A stretch of 64,000 bases of DNA from Cinnamomum chago. Lineage: Eukaryota; Streptophyta; Magnoliopsida; Laurales; Lauraceae. The notes beneath the pieces are model-generated. The model saw nothing but the letters and a program-made list of their open reading frames with translations, ran no database searches and had not been told where the DNA came from. The DNA lies in the NCBI GenBank assembly GCA_038049695.1, contig CP142453.1, positions 35,191,501 through 35,255,500 of the forward strand, read 5' to 3'. Numbering within the stretch: position 1 is the stretch's first letter; the number at the start of each line of letters is the position of its first letter. A program made the position numbers and the translations under genes. Shown piece by piece: positions 1-11,024 of the stretch.

Positions 1-1602
1 CGCTCTGCTTGTGGTACGCACAAAATCTGGTCTGATCCCGGAAAGAAAATCGCCCCTCAAGGGCTCTGGCCAGCTGAAGTATGGCCTTGACTTAATCTTG
101 TACATGATCCTGTGGATAGGCTCCTTAAAGACTGTATTAACTGCCCGATATGCATCCTCGGACAGCCTGGGCTTCTTGCTTCTTGCCGGGGTGAAAACTT
201 GAGCCCTAGCCGAGCTAGCTGTCGCCCACCGTCTGTCCGGCTCATCTCTTCGCGACGGTCCCCTCTCTCTTTTGGAGGACCTCTCACCTCGGTCCTTCTG
301 CGCGGCCCCATGGTTGTCTCGAGCCCGGACCTGGTCGTCCTCCTGGGCGATGTAGCGGTTGACGATGGATATGAGCGCCGCTATGGAAGACACCGGGTTC
401 CTGGCCAGATCCTTACGAAGGTCGCTGTCTGGCAGCAAGGCATTCTGAAATGCGAAGATGGCAACCTCGTCTTTGGAACTCTCGATCTAGCTGTAGACCG
501 TCCAGAACCGCTTTGCGAACTGGGTGATGTTCTCTCCCTGCTTAATCTTCAGGGCCATGATATCCGCATCTGTCTTTGGTAGGATTCTGTAGGCCTGAAA
601 TTTCTTCATAAAGGACTGCTGGAGTTGCTGCCAACTCGAAATGGACCCCTCCGGGAGAGCACAAAACCACTTCAGGGGGAAGTCACCCAAACTGGAGGAG
701 AAGACTCGACAGTTCAGGTGGCCCTCATCTCCCCAGACAGACATCCTCTAGGAGAAGTGCCTGAGATGTGTAGCTGGGTCCGAGGTTCCGTCGTAAGTGA
801 CTAACCTCGGGACGGTGAACTTCTTTGGCAGGGGATATTTCCTGATATCGCGAGAGAAAGGAGACGCGCCGAGATCAATGGAGTCACAGCAAACATCTTT
901 TTGGTCTCGGCCGAGACCAGCCACCTCCAGATTGCGCTGGACCGTTTCCTTTATGCGCGCGTCCAACCACTCCTGGTCGTGATACCTACTCTCTGGGATA
1001 GTTTCTGATGCCTTCCTCGAGTAGCTATGGCTGGCGCTCGAGCCTTCGTCTCGAGTCCGGCCACGCCTTTTCTTGTTCAGATGGTCCCTCAAGTCTCTCT
1101 TGGGGGAGTCAGGGCGCCTGCCACGAGACATCCTCCTCTCGTGCTGTCGCTGTGAGTGCTGCTGCTGTCTTGCTGAACCCGTAGCTCTTTCCAGCTGCTG
1201 CTGAAGCTGGAGGATCAGAGCGTCCCTCTCCTCGATGGCCTCATTCTGTGCTCTAATCTCTTCAAGGGTGGAGTCGAAGTCATCACTAGGATTATATTCT
1301 TCATCCTCAGCGTCCTCAACATCCTCCACCTGATCAGAGGGACGTGGTCCATCGACCACTGGAGACTTACTCCGCTGGTCTCGACCCAACAGGAGACCGG
1401 CAGGCTGCTGCTGGGTATCTCCCCTTCGGGGAGCAGACTCCGAGCGAAGGTCACGCTCCTGAACGTTGATCCGGATGAGATCACGCTCGGCATCGTCCTC
1501 TGCTTGCTTCCCAGACCTCTTCTTGGCAGGAAGGAGGTTAGAGGACGGTCCTGCACGCTTTGTCTTGGAAGTTTCTCCGCCTTTCGCAGTTCTCCTCGTC
1601 AT
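1..1602 (-). pseudogene. Broken gag of the Ty3/gypsy element
   Basis: The open frame 1602-748 begins with a basic, Ser/Arg-rich N-terminus, followed by a coiled-coil-like Gln/Glu-rich stretch (LILQLQQQLERA). It ends near PRLVTYDGTSDP, a usual entry to the retrotransposon gag domain. An in-frame TAG separates it from 744-487, which has gag-domain features (FPLKWFCALPEGSISSWQQL, ending QFAKRFWTVYS). A second in-frame TAG follows. A gag-like reading then continues toward position 1 after a frame change and includes YKIKSRPYFSWPEPLRGDF, a motif common in Ty3/gypsy gag. The Tat-like assignment rests on gag and PBS style only. No protease or reverse transcriptase is in the window. Confidence 0.75.
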
Positions 1603-1630
1603 GGTAATAGGGAAGATGATGCAAATCGCT

Positions 1631-1649
1631 TCCCCACAGACGGCGCCAA
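1631..1649 (-). other. Primer-binding site of the gypsy element
   Basis: Two bases inside the LTR end, the minus strand reads TTGGCGCCGTCTGTGGGGA. This is a typical plant Ty3/gypsy primer-binding site, complementary to a tRNA 3' end (tRNA-Asp-like in related elements). Its position directly after the LTR and upstream of gag is correct. Confidence 0.7.
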
Positions 1650-1650
1650 T

Positions 1651-2317
1651 TGTAAGTGCAGAAAATAATACTCACAAAGTAGGGATGCCTTCACGGACTT
1701 ACTCAAGGAACTCGAGGAAGAGCTGCGTGTCTAGTGAACCTGAAAGGGGAGAAGAGAACAGTCAAAGGACCCTTGCTGGGGGCAGCACAGGGCTCTCCGA
1801 TGCTTAAGTTAGTCCGGGTAACTGATCGGAGAAGAGAGATGTGTATGGTTGCATGTAGAGGAATGCATACCTGATTTTTGGGTCGTCTCATGCTATATAT
1901 GAGAAATTATTTTGGTGCCTGTGCCTGTGGGCCTCATGATGTGACTAGGGTCTAATCAGCCCACATAGTCATTAATGAGGGTCCATCACAGCCCTCATTA
2001 CATTTAATGAGGGTCCGATCAGCCCATACTGCATTTAATGCGAGTGACATTGGGCTTGATCTGTTGGCGGCTGAGGTCCCATCGAATCCCTTTCTTGGGC
2101 CCTGTCCCTAATAGGGTTGTGGCCAATAGATGTGATTACGTCTTTATGTAGCCGAGACTGAATGGGACGGTTCGGCCGAACTGGTCGCACACTTCCGATA
2201 CCAGCAGAATGTGCCGAAACCAAGGCAGCGCCAGGTCTGCACCCGAGGCCGAGACCAAGGCTGACGCGCTTTGCCGAAACCAAAATAGGACTTGGTTCAT
2301 GGGATGGTCCCCACACA
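1651..2317 (-). repeat. LTR of the gypsy element (about 667 bp)
   Basis: Bounded by TG on its minus-strand 5' side (2317, next to chitinase intron sequence) and by CA next to the primer-binding site (1651). A TATA-like stretch lies inside. The 5-bp target duplication cannot be confirmed because the partner LTR is outside the window; the right border could shift by a few bases. Confidence 0.7.
1892..1902 (-). promoter_or_regulatory. TATA-like box of the LTR promoter
   Basis: The minus strand carries CATATATAGC within the LTR, about 245 bp from the primer-binding site. This is where the U3/R border of a plant LTR would be expected. Inferred from position and sequence only. Confidence 0.4.
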
Positions 2318-3885
2318 ATTTTCATTAATTAATAAAGGTGGATTGGTTTACATGTGATCAATTCATCAACATGGGTCCTATTTTAATTGGAGTGAAATGC
2401 GACTCTTAATTTTAAATCAAGAAGAACATAATTATTTTGAGCATTTTGGAATCATTACGGTGAGTCCTATTATTTTAATGTTTTAAAAACCATTACTAAG
2501 TTTGGAGAATATGTGTCTCTGAAAATGTTTTGGTAATTTCAAATTCAGGGTTTTTCTTTAGATGTTATAGAAAAGACCTGCAAAAAATTAGTTTTTGAAT
2601 CTTTAGTAACATATCAATAAATATAAAATATTATCTGACAATAAATATTGCTTGCCTCCAACAAGAGAATCCGGGCTTCATCACTGTAGATGTCTCCCAA
2701 AAAAACAAAATTTCTTAGCACAAACTATTCTGATCATGTTTACTTGGAAGAATAAAATATTTTAGAGATCTCAAACTTCAACAATGATTACACATAAGCT
2801 TAAGCCGCTGACAAACATAACCTGAGCTAGGCTTGTTAAGGGTTAAGAAATGGTACTGCCAATACAATATAAAAGTATACATTAGGTACCTCCAGTGTTG
2901 TGCATGATATGAGCAAGAAAAGCTGCAATCTCTATCTTACGCGCATCATCGGAACCAGTGGTGCCAAAGCCCATGGCCGCTTCTGCTGTGGTGATGAAGT
3001 CGTTGTACGTGTAGAATGACTTACCTTCACAGGAAGGTGAGACAAAAGCCAAGAGATTGTTCAAAGTAATCTTCAGTGACCAAAGACCTTGGTGTGATTT
3101 GGCCCATGCAATGCACGGCATAGAACCACATTATTACCAGAGCCATGGCTCCAACTCTCATATCCATGTCCAACTTCATTTCTAATTCTGGCTATGCAAG
3201 AACTTGTTTCGATCTTTTTGTTTCTTTCTTCTTTGTGTGTGCTTGCGTGTGAGGGAGATGGTAGAGAAGGGCAGGCTTTATGAGCAACATGCCTTTTCTT
3301 CTCTTTCAAGGATGACTTAGACTCATTATGTGGTATTACATTCAAAATTTAAACTATATAAATCTTTTCTTATTTTGTTGTAACTATGCATCTCAATCCT
3401 TGTGATTAAGGAAATATAATTTGTATACTTCTTATTTAAATGGGTTATCCCAATTAATGAAAGTAAGTTCAGTTTATCAAATTTTAAAAGGGGTCAAGTC
3501 ATCCTGCTGCAGTTAAGAGGTGGGATGGATGAATAATGACGAAGAAATTCGGCTTTGGGCCACCTTGATTAATATATTTCAATCACTTGGGCAGGGTACA
3601 GTTGGAAGATCTCGGTATTGCTACGTTTGGGACTTTGCGTGATCATAACCATCCATTTAAATGCCTAAAAGCTTGATTATTTTTGTTTTTAGTAGAAGGC
3701 TTTAATTAATTTGGGTGAATACATGGATAAGTATTAAACTTAGGGATCGTAAGATAGATGTTTGCGACCGTCAAATTAATACTAATACTATTCGGCACTG
3801 GTTTTTTGAGAATCCACTTTGAAACATAAAAGACGATGAATAGCATTGTCTCACAATTTATATTGACAGTAAATATTCAATCCAA
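2318..3885. repeat. Duplicated chitinase-locus block, left copy
   Basis: This block aligns along its length with 9831-11190: the same intron-1 start, exon 1, 5' region and upstream sequence, with scattered substitutions and small indels. It is the front part of a second GH19 gene on the minus strand. Homology stops at the gypsy LTR on the left and near 3885 on the right. If exons 2 and 3 of this copy survive, they would lie left of the retrotransposon. Confidence 0.85.
2890..3179 (-). pseudogene. GH19 chitinase-like exon 1, frameshifted duplicate
   Basis: The copy of exon 1 from the gene at 6508-10653 starts at the matching ATG (3179) and ends at the matching GT donor (2890/2889). It is 290 nt, against 289 nt in the intact copy. 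An extra G near 3061-3066 shifts the frame after VTEDYF. Beyond that point the second frame reads [19 protein letters not shown] and [20 protein letters not shown], ending HIMHNTG. The Asn in place of the first catalytic Glu is shared with the intact gene, so it predates the duplication. The gypsy insertion in its intron separates it from any downstream exons. Confidence 0.85.
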
Positions 3886-4869
3886 TTATGATTTCTGATT
3901 TTCCACCGAAAGAAACCTATGACTAGAAGCTAATTTAAGTTCTGATTCATGAACGGGTCTAGGTCCAGATTCATAAATGGGTCTGGGTTTTGATCCTAAT
4001 TTAGGTTCCGATTGAAAAACAAATCCAATTTTTTGTACTTGAGCCAGCCTGGATCTAAAATCTGGACCCATTTAATATTTGGGCCACGTTGAATTCAGTG
4101 ATAGAAAACTCAAAGCTCGGCTTGGCTTGTCTCAAATAAGTGGTTCTTGTAGAGTAGGGACTTATCATTTTCCCAAACAAGTGATAGAAAGCGTGGAATG
4201 GTTGACTCAATGGGGTGGCATGAGCTCGGCATGTTTAAGGTAGGTCGGACTCAGGCCAAGCACTTATGACCTCGTCAGGCTTGGGCCAAAAATTTTGTTT
4301 CTAAAGTTGGGCCAGACTAAGATATTCCTCAGCCCAGCCTGATCCAGCCCATGAATACCCCTAATCAGTCATCAGCTTATGTCAATTCTAATACATTAAA
4401 CTTTAGAAAGATGAAAAGGTTCACTCGTTCACATATGAATCTTTTGATTAATCTAAACTTGCAACCCAGTTTCTTTCTTTTTAATCTTCAGCTTGAGACT
4501 AGCAGCTGCAAGCAATGGCAGACATTACATACATTCATCCATCTTATGCTTAAGTTCAAAACTCATCATAGAATAATTAATAAAAAATCTACAAACATTG
4601 TCCTTCCCCAAATTAAAAGAAAGAAATAAAAGAAATCTATAGACATCGTAATATCTTAAATTTCATATGGTCCCCGGGTTTTGCACCCATCCGAATGGAC
4701 TCGACCGTTAGAATATCTAAAACTCTTATATATTGATATTGGACATTGGTTCCACAGCCCCTTTTCTCTTATGCTGCTTATGAACAAATGCACCCTTAAT
4801 ATAAGGGGTCTAGCTCTACTAAACAGGATATTTTGAAAATCGTGCACTGAGCTCACATCCTGCGCTCTT
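3886..4869. other. Intergenic; weak hAT-like terminus near 4363
   Basis: No gene seen. Repeated GGGTCT/GGTCC-type motifs (3950-4070) and the run CCATGAATACCCCTAA at 4349-4364 resemble a hAT terminus (reverse complement TTAGGGGTATTCATGG), so this may be an eroded hAT element. No target duplication was found. Confidence 0.35.
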
Positions 4870-5167
4870 TAGGGCCAGTTTGGGCACCTTACTTGTAGAG
4901 TCAAGTAAGGTGAAGCCCCATTCTCAAGAAAAAAATTCCACCAAAAGCACTTTACATTAAATTTTTCACCATACTTTTTCCAAAAAAGTAAAAAAAGTAA
5001 CCTCATTTACTCACTAAAAGACAAAAAAGCTCCACTTTTCAATAAAAAAAATCAACTAAAAACAACTAAAAATAAAATACCATCATTATCCACTTATATT
5101 TTATTATTTCTTCAAATAACGTTTATTCAACTCAACTCTACAAGTAAATCTCCTAAACAGGCCCTTA
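4870..5167. mobile_element. hAT-type MITE (298 bp)
   Basis: Imperfect terminal inverted repeats: the left end starts TAGGGCCAGTTTGG and the right end, reverse-complemented, starts TAAGGGCCTGTTTAGG. Both then run into CTTGTAGAGT. The interior is AT-rich and non-coding. No clear 8-bp target duplication remains. A truncated relative lies at 42306-42413. Confidence 0.65.
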
Positions 5168-5516
5168 TGGGTGAAAAAACAGAGCATTCAGAAGTAAGCG
5201 AGAAAGAGATACATTGTGATACCTCTTTTTAATGGACAGAAATGGAAAGAACCTCTTGTGTGTGAAATATGGTAATCAATCCATCAGTTGGCCCACTAAA
5301 ATAGATTTTGATCATTCAGATACAGGGTACACAATGGGTCTTAGCCTCCCAGGGCTGCAGGGCAGTGAAGTGGTCTGAGTTTTCCAAAGGTGTGCCCCAC
5401 CCATGTTCTTTACATGGGCGCTGTAGCATGCATGGTAGTCCTGCCCTACACAAAAATAAATGCCTACTCACAAGCAACTATAATAGTTATTTATGCTTCT
5501 AACTAGTTATGCTTCT

Positions 5517-5954
5517 AACTAGTGGCGGATCTAGGATTTTCATTAGGATGGGATAGATAATGGTCAATTAAAAAAGTCAACTATTTTTTTTGCTAGACAT
5601 TTTTCACCTAAATAATAGTAAAAGAGAAAATATATTACATTTAAACAGATAGACACAAAATATTTAACTGCATCTGCTAACATTGATTTATCTAATAAAA
5701 AATCAACTCAAACTTACATTATCCAGTTTCACTCAAACTTCTATGTCAAAATAAATGTTTATGGAAAATCACTGCAAATTCAAGGTAAATAGGTACGGGG
5801 AAAAATTGGATACAAAAACATGTCTCAAACCCAACAAGACATTTGCATACATGGGGCCGTTGTTTAAACACATGTGGGCCACGATGTAGGGCTCATTGAC
5901 TTTTGGAAAGTTTCAAGATCGGACCTGGGTCATCAAAGCATAGGTCCGCCCCTG
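5517..5954. mobile_element. TIR element of the GGCGGATC family (about 438 bp)
   Basis: The left end reads TAGTGGCGGATCTAGG; the right end, reverse-complemented, reads CAGGGGCGGACCTATG. The interior is AT-rich without a reading frame. A smaller relative with 8-bp target duplications sits at 29132-29304 and a similar left end at 25090. A 16-bp sequence (TATGCTTCTAACTAGT) is tandemly repeated at the left edge (about 5486-5517). The target duplication is not resolved. Confidence 0.55.
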
Positions 5955-6268
5955 CTGGACCTTTAAAGGCCTCCTTACCCTACGGCATACGCCTTCATTT
6001 ATGTTCCTGATTTCTGCAGGATTCTATTATATCTGGCAATGGAGAGATTTTATAGATAGGTTTCTATATCACTCTTTTCTTTGTAGTGTTTCTATAACAT
6101 TCACAAATGTTGTAGACATCTACCTTCTATTCACAATACATTTTCAAGCCTATGGCTTGCAAATTGCAATGCAGACTTCTGATTCCCATGAAAAATCAGA
6201 AAATAAACATAGTACTGCCTCTTTTTTATTTAGATAGATAATACACCACTAGGTAAAGAGATGGGCAG

Positions 6269-6271
<3 letters not shown>

Positions 6272-6308
<37 letters not shown>

Positions 6309-6449
6309 GAATGTTCATATGCATCTATCCCTCACCCTATGGTGAAGGATGCATCCATAAATGGGAGGTTTCAAGTACACCCTATCTACTTGAAATCCCC
6401 CTTTTATACTTGAAACCCCCATTTATGAAAGCATCCTTCACCCTAAACT

Positions 6450-6484
<35 letters not shown>
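6272..6484. mobile_element. Hairpin MITE bounded by (AT)n, 3' of the chitinase gene
   Basis: Two (AT)n tracts (6272-6304, 6453-6483) enclose about 150 bp that fold back on themselves. The left arm 6341-6377 (starting GGTGAAGGATGCATCC) is nearly the reverse complement of 6407-6442 (ending GCATCCTTCACC). Outer ATATGAG/CTCATAT extends the pairing. It lies about 25-235 bp past the stop codon of the minus-strand GH19 gene, so it could be transcribed as part of the 3' UTR. Confidence 0.7.
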
Positions 6485-6487
<3 letters not shown>

Positions 6488-6507
6488 ATGGTAGAGCGAG
6501 CTAGAGC

Positions 6508-6796
6508 TTAACAAGAAATGTTTTGCCCTGGATCAACCCCAAAATCACTGCAAAATTTACGATACCTACTTACTCGGTCTTCAGCTTTTGCACGGTTCTC
6601 TTCTGCGCATTCTTGACTGTTTATGGCCCTGATAGTGGCCCCAAATCCTTTGCCGGAGACGATGGCATCGTGGCAGTTTTTCATCCAAAACCAGAAGGCC
6701 GTCTTGAATGATGTCTGAGGGTTTTGGCCCACAACCTCTGGATTGTTCAGCCCATCAAATCCAAGATCTTTTCCTGCTGGCCCATAGTTGTAGTTC
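6508..6796 (-). CDS. GH19 gene exon 3 (C-terminal)
   Basis: The acceptor ATAG precedes GAACTACAACTATGG; with the preceding exon it completes the codons for [10 protein letters not shown]. Motifs [28 protein letters not shown] and the ending [11 protein letters not shown] match the C-terminal half of class IV GH19 chitinases. The stop codon is at 6510-6508. Confidence 0.9.
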
Positions 6797-9700
6797 CTAT
6801 TCATTGGATATTAATATAACATGTGAGTTCCCAGCCAAAACTTGAAATGAAAAGAAAAATAGTCAAAGGACTTGTTATTCTTTTGAAATGATTTGGGTCA
6901 AACTCAGTCCTACAGAATTGATTATAAGGCTTCACTTGTGGCTATTGGTTATAAGACCCTAGAATTATTTATCATAGGCCCAATTGGATCTCAGCCATAA
7001 TAATATATTAAGCTGGGAGGTTTTTTTATTAGATTTTAATTGGTAGTTTTGATTTTGAAACTACCATTATCCTTATTTTGCTTAAACTTTGCACTTCTAT
7101 CTCCACCTCCCTTGGCTTTATCTCATGTAACCACCTATTCAACTTCCTTTTTATCTTTATCTCATTCTCATATAACCGCTCCCACCTTGCTTTTCACTTG
7201 ACCGAGTGCTGTACATATCAATTTCTACCATGGATATTGGAAAGACTACTTTTTTGTTAGACTGCTCTAGTTACATACCTCATGTGAGTCAAAAGCTTGG
7301 TATCTCATTCATTATTCTATCTTGAGCCAAGTTTTTAATTTATATAAATTATATATATATATATGTTTTTACGAATATTGCATGAAGGCATGCACATGCT
7401 TAGCACGGGTTATTGTGCTAGGCAGTTGTTAACTCTATACATAATAAATAATATAAGATGATACCAATAATATCATACCATGATAGCTGCATGGGTCCTC
7501 TTCCAAAGTAGCTCTTCCCAGGTGCACAGGGCCATTGAGTGTATTTGGGGTCACAGCTGTTGGAATCTGGGTTCCTTTCATTTATAAAGCAAAGCTCTGC
7601 AGTGTAAGCAAACACAACCAATTGTGACATATTAAGTTGGAAGGTTTTGGGTCTAATTTTGTCCGCCAGTTATTATTTTGATTAAGAGTTAACCCTCTTT
7701 ATTAAAATGTTTCACATTATATATATTAAAGCAAACTAAATGGATGATATCCCCATTCTCTTGGCAACTAATTTGGGCTTCTAGAAAAGAATTGCATGAG
7801 TTAAAGACATCTTTTAGGCCTGTTTCTAAAATTGTACCTATAAAATTTTAAAATTCACACATTTATTGGTCCTAGGCCAATTTTACTCCAATCAAATCCC
7901 ATCTTTAGGTTTGATATTTTCTCTTGGTTAAATGTTAGAAGATTTGAATGTATAAGGGCCCTCGCACTGATATGAGAAAGATAACTGGGGTGCATGGGCC
8001 CTTCCTCTCTTTCTTATGCGGCACATCCATTCAAATGAGAATAATTCTTTTTTAATATTCAAGGAACTTAAATTTAATTCATTCTAAAGAGGATCATCAA
8101 ACGGAGCCCAGAACTGAGTCTCAGCTAGGAAAAAAAAAAACTGCTAATTCTAATTGGTGGACCAGAAGTTCATAATTTTTTCTTGCTAAAAGATGTGCCA
8201 AACCCATGAATCAACCCAACTCATTGGGTCACCAAGGATGGGCTTGAATCCGGTAGGCCTACCTTGGTCAGTAAGTGGGCTATGTGGGCCCCAACCCTCT
8301 CAAAGACTACGGGTGTTCATGGGCCGAACTAGGTGAATTGTCAGCATTTGTGTTTTTTTTTTTTTTATATCCTTCGTTGGGACTTGTAATTCTTGAATGT
8401 AGCAAGAATACATATTAGATTTAAGTTGATTTTCATTTTTATTTTGCAGAGATAGGATGGCTGCCCACCTCTAAAATAGCAATTTGTACTTGTTATACAA
8501 AGATAATAAATTTTAATATTCAAAGATAATAATTTTTTTTTACTTAGAATTATTTTGTCTTAATAATCTTTCAAAAAAACTTTTAAATCATAATATGTTT
8601 TTATTTTTGGCCCGGGTTTAGCACGGTACTTTGTTGCTAGTTCTCTCTATATAACTTACCCACATATCCTTATCTCATCAAACTACCCACTACTCTTTAC
8701 TTTAACTCCACTCCTTTTATTTTTAAGTCTCTTGCTCCACCCCCATCACTTCAACTCCCTTTCTGTCCAGTTTTTTATTTTCATTTATGCAACTTACTTA
8801 ATGGATAGTAAGAGGTACACCATGTAATTTTGTTAATATAAGAATTTTTAATTTATAATGCGACGGTGCTTATGGTTTTGCTAGTTTATACTTACGAGTA
8901 AATAAATGGATTTTTGTTCCCATCAAGAACTGCATGTGCCAGATTTGGCCTCCCAACCGAATCCAGATCCTCTTAAAGGGCATAAGGGGAACCATTCAGT
9001 AGGCCCCACCTCTGGAATCCAGACCAATCAAAATCACTCCCACTTTCAGATCAAAGAAGAGTGGAATCCCATATTTTTTGGTGGGTTTAAAATAGCAGGG
9101 GAATTAGTTATTGGTGAGTTGGTAACTTTGAGTAGCTTGGATTTCAAATTATGATGGACTTGAGCGCCTCACAAGCTCTGAGAAGTAAGAACTCTAGCCA
9201 TGGAGAACTTCATCATTTCCAGCCATTGGATTGAACAAATAACTAACAATGTTGTTATATCGACCACTGAAAGCATTTTGAGTGGTTCAGATTTTTAATA
9301 GTTAGGCCCCACTTTGGAGCTCTATTCTCTCATTCAAGTATGGATGAGACATTCACAATATCGGAATCTGAAGTTTAGAGGGCCTGTCTTCCCCCACCTC
9401 GAGCGCCGTTGGCTCTACTTGGGTAACATATTGTATCATTTATACCGTTGTAATACCTTAGAGAGCATGTTGTTTGTAAGAAGGGTAGAGTGGAATAAAA
9501 AGGGCAAAGCTACAAAAGGGTTAACTAGAAGAAAAAAAGAGCTAGGTTGAGAGTAAATGCACTAAATAATAAAAAGTTACTATTTTCTCTTTTGTCAATC
9601 AGTGCCCCTTTAATAGGGTTTTTTTTTTCTTTTGTCATTTACTAAATGACAAACAAGGAAGGCCTCATAGGATCACCAAACTTTGGATTGTCATATCATT

Positions 9701-10653
9701 TACATGTTCACAACTCAAATTATCATGACTTTCATGGGTCTCAATGCTGCCCTCTCAATAATTGATGCATATGCAAATCATCACGGCCCACCCAATGATT
9801 ACAGCTTACTAAGTGAACTATATCAATCAATTTCCATTAATTAATAAAGGCGGATTGATTTATACGTGATCAATTCAACATGGGTCCTATTTTAATCGGA
9901 GTGAAGCACGACTCTTAATTTTGGAATCATTATGATGAGTCCTGATAATTTTATATTTTCACTACCATCAGTAAGTTTGGAGAATATATGTCTCTGAAAA
10001 TGTTGTGGTATTTTCAAATTGAGGATTTTTCTTTAGATATTATAGAAAAGAGCTGCAAAAATTAGTTTCTAGATTTTTAGTAACATATCAATAAATATAA
10101 AATATTATCTGACAACCAATATTGCTTGCCTCCTACCAGGGAATCCGGGCTCTACCACTGTAGCTGTCTCCCAAAAAAACAAATTTCTTAGCACAAACTA
10201 TTCTCATGTTTACTTGAAAGAATAAAATATTTAAGAGATCTCAAACTTCAACAATCATTACACATAAGCTTCAGTCGCTGACAAACATAACCTGAGCTAG
10301 GCTTGTAATTAAGGGGGTTAAGAAATGGTACTGCCAATGCAATATAAAAGTAGAAATTAGGTACCTCCAGTGTTGTGCATGACATGAGCAAGAAACGCTG
10401 CAACCTCTCTCTTATGCACATCATCGGAACCAGTGGTGCCAAAGCCCATGGCCGCTTCTGCTGTGGTGATGAAGTCGTCGTACTTATAGAAAGACTTACC
10501 TTCGCAGGTAGATGAGACAGAAGCCAGGAGACTGTTGAAGTAATCTGCAGTGACCAACGCCCTTGGTGTGTTTTGGCCCATCCAGTGCACGGCATAGAAC
10601 CACATTATTACCAGACCCATGGTTCCAACTCTCATATCCATGTCCAACTTCAT
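6508..10653 (-). CDS. GH19 class IV-like chitinase homologue, first catalytic Glu replaced
   Basis: Three minus-strand exons, 10653-10365, 7596-7479 and 6796-6508, have GT/AG borders and matching phases. They give 696 nt, or 231 aa. The N-terminus is hydrophobic ([10 protein letters not shown]) and is probably a secretion signal, so the protein should act in the apoplast or vacuole. There is no hevein chitin-binding domain; the catalytic domain starts near residue 40. Family motifs are [51 protein letters not shown] and [10 protein letters not shown]. Eight Cys residues in the domain could form four disulfides. Class IV enzymes have HETGxxCYIEE with two catalytic Glu. Here residues 93-103 read HNTGELCFINE: the first Glu is Asn94, the second (Glu103) is kept. 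I infer weak or no hydrolysis, perhaps a chitin-binding or defence-sensing role. Intron 1 is 2.8 kb and intron 2 is 0.68 kb. No frame break was seen. Confidence 0.9.
6797..7478 (-). other. GH19 intron 2
   Basis: 682 bp, GT-AG. It has a C/T-rich block (7060-7260) and a Helitron-like end at its upstream edge (7389-7421). No coding sequence seen. Confidence 0.8.
7389..7421 (+). mobile_element. Helitron-like 3' terminus (degenerate)
   Basis: ATGCTTAGCACGGG forms a partial hairpin, followed about 8 bases later by CTAG. It resembles the end at 8610-8640. The base after CTAG is G rather than T, so this is weak. Confidence 0.35.
7479..7596 (-). CDS. GH19 gene exon 2
   Basis: 118 nt between CTGCAG and GGTATG. 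It encodes [18 protein letters not shown] and [19 protein letters not shown], with the retained second catalytic Glu (in INER). The split codons agree with exons 1 and 3. Confidence 0.9.
7597..10364 (-). other. GH19 intron 1 (2768 bp)
   Basis: Non-coding. It contains Helitron-like termini at 8610-8640 and about 8858-8884, a C/T-rich block after 8640 resembling 7060-7260, and at its upstream end the sequence shared with the left duplicate (9831-10364). The rest is AT-rich with no recognisable feature. Confidence 0.8.
8610..8640 (+). mobile_element. Helitron-like 3' terminus
   Basis: CCCGGGTTTAGCACGG gives an imperfect GC hairpin, followed by a short spacer and CTAG, then T. This is the CTRR-plus-hairpin layout of Helitron 3' ends. 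No matching 5' TC end was pinned down. Confidence 0.4.
10365..10653 (-). CDS. GH19 gene exon 1 (signal peptide and N-terminal domain)
   Basis: 289 nt from ATG 10653 to the donor GGAG/GTACCT. The first ATG in frame was chosen; Met codons 5, 7 and 12 are alternatives and do not change the signal-peptide call. The exon encodes the hydrophobic leader, [19 protein letters not shown] and [12 protein letters not shown], ending just after the altered catalytic site. Confidence 0.88.
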
Positions 10654-10770
10654 TTCTAATTCTGGCTATGGAATACCTTGTTTTGATCTTTTTATTTCTT
10701 TATTCTTTGTGTGTTGTGTGTGAGTGAGATGGTAGAGAAGGGAAGTCTTTTCTTCTCTTACAAGGATGAC

Positions 10771-10790
10771 TTGACTCGTCACGGGGTCAA
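10771..10790 (-). promoter_or_regulatory. Paired W-box-like motifs upstream of the GH19 gene
   Basis: TTGACT on the plus strand (10771-10776) and TTGACC on the minus strand (10790-10785) lie about 120-140 bp upstream of the ATG. WRKY factors bind TTGAC(C/T), and defence chitinases are often WRKY targets. No convincing TATA box was seen. The regulatory role is inferred from motif and position only. Confidence 0.4.
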
Positions 10791-11024
10791 CTCATCCTGT
10801 TGAAGGTGCTGGGGTGGGATGGTTGCGTAATGACGAAGAAATTCGGCTTTGGGCCACCTCAATTAATATATTTCAATCACTTGGGCAGGGTACAGTTGGA
10901 AGGTCTCGGTATGGCTTACATTTGGGACTTTGGGTAATCATAACCATCCATTTAATTGCCTAAAAGATTGATTGGTTTTGTTTTTCTTTGTTTTTAGTAG
11001 AAGGCTTTAAAATTTAATTTTGTT

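Larger units (their letters stand above)
1..2317 (-). mobile_element. Ty3/gypsy LTR retrotransposon, 5' part, cut by window edge
   Basis: Read on the minus strand, the order is LTR (2317 to 1651), primer-binding site (1649 to 1631), then a gag-like coding region running off the left edge. The LTR starts TGTG and ends TTACA. Sequence to its right (2318 onward) matches intron 1 of the chitinase gene at 9831 onward. This places the insertion inside a duplicated chitinase locus and supports the right-hand boundary. Pol and the second LTR would lie left of the window, so age and intactness cannot be judged. Gag stops and a frame change show it is not functional as read. Confidence 0.8.
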
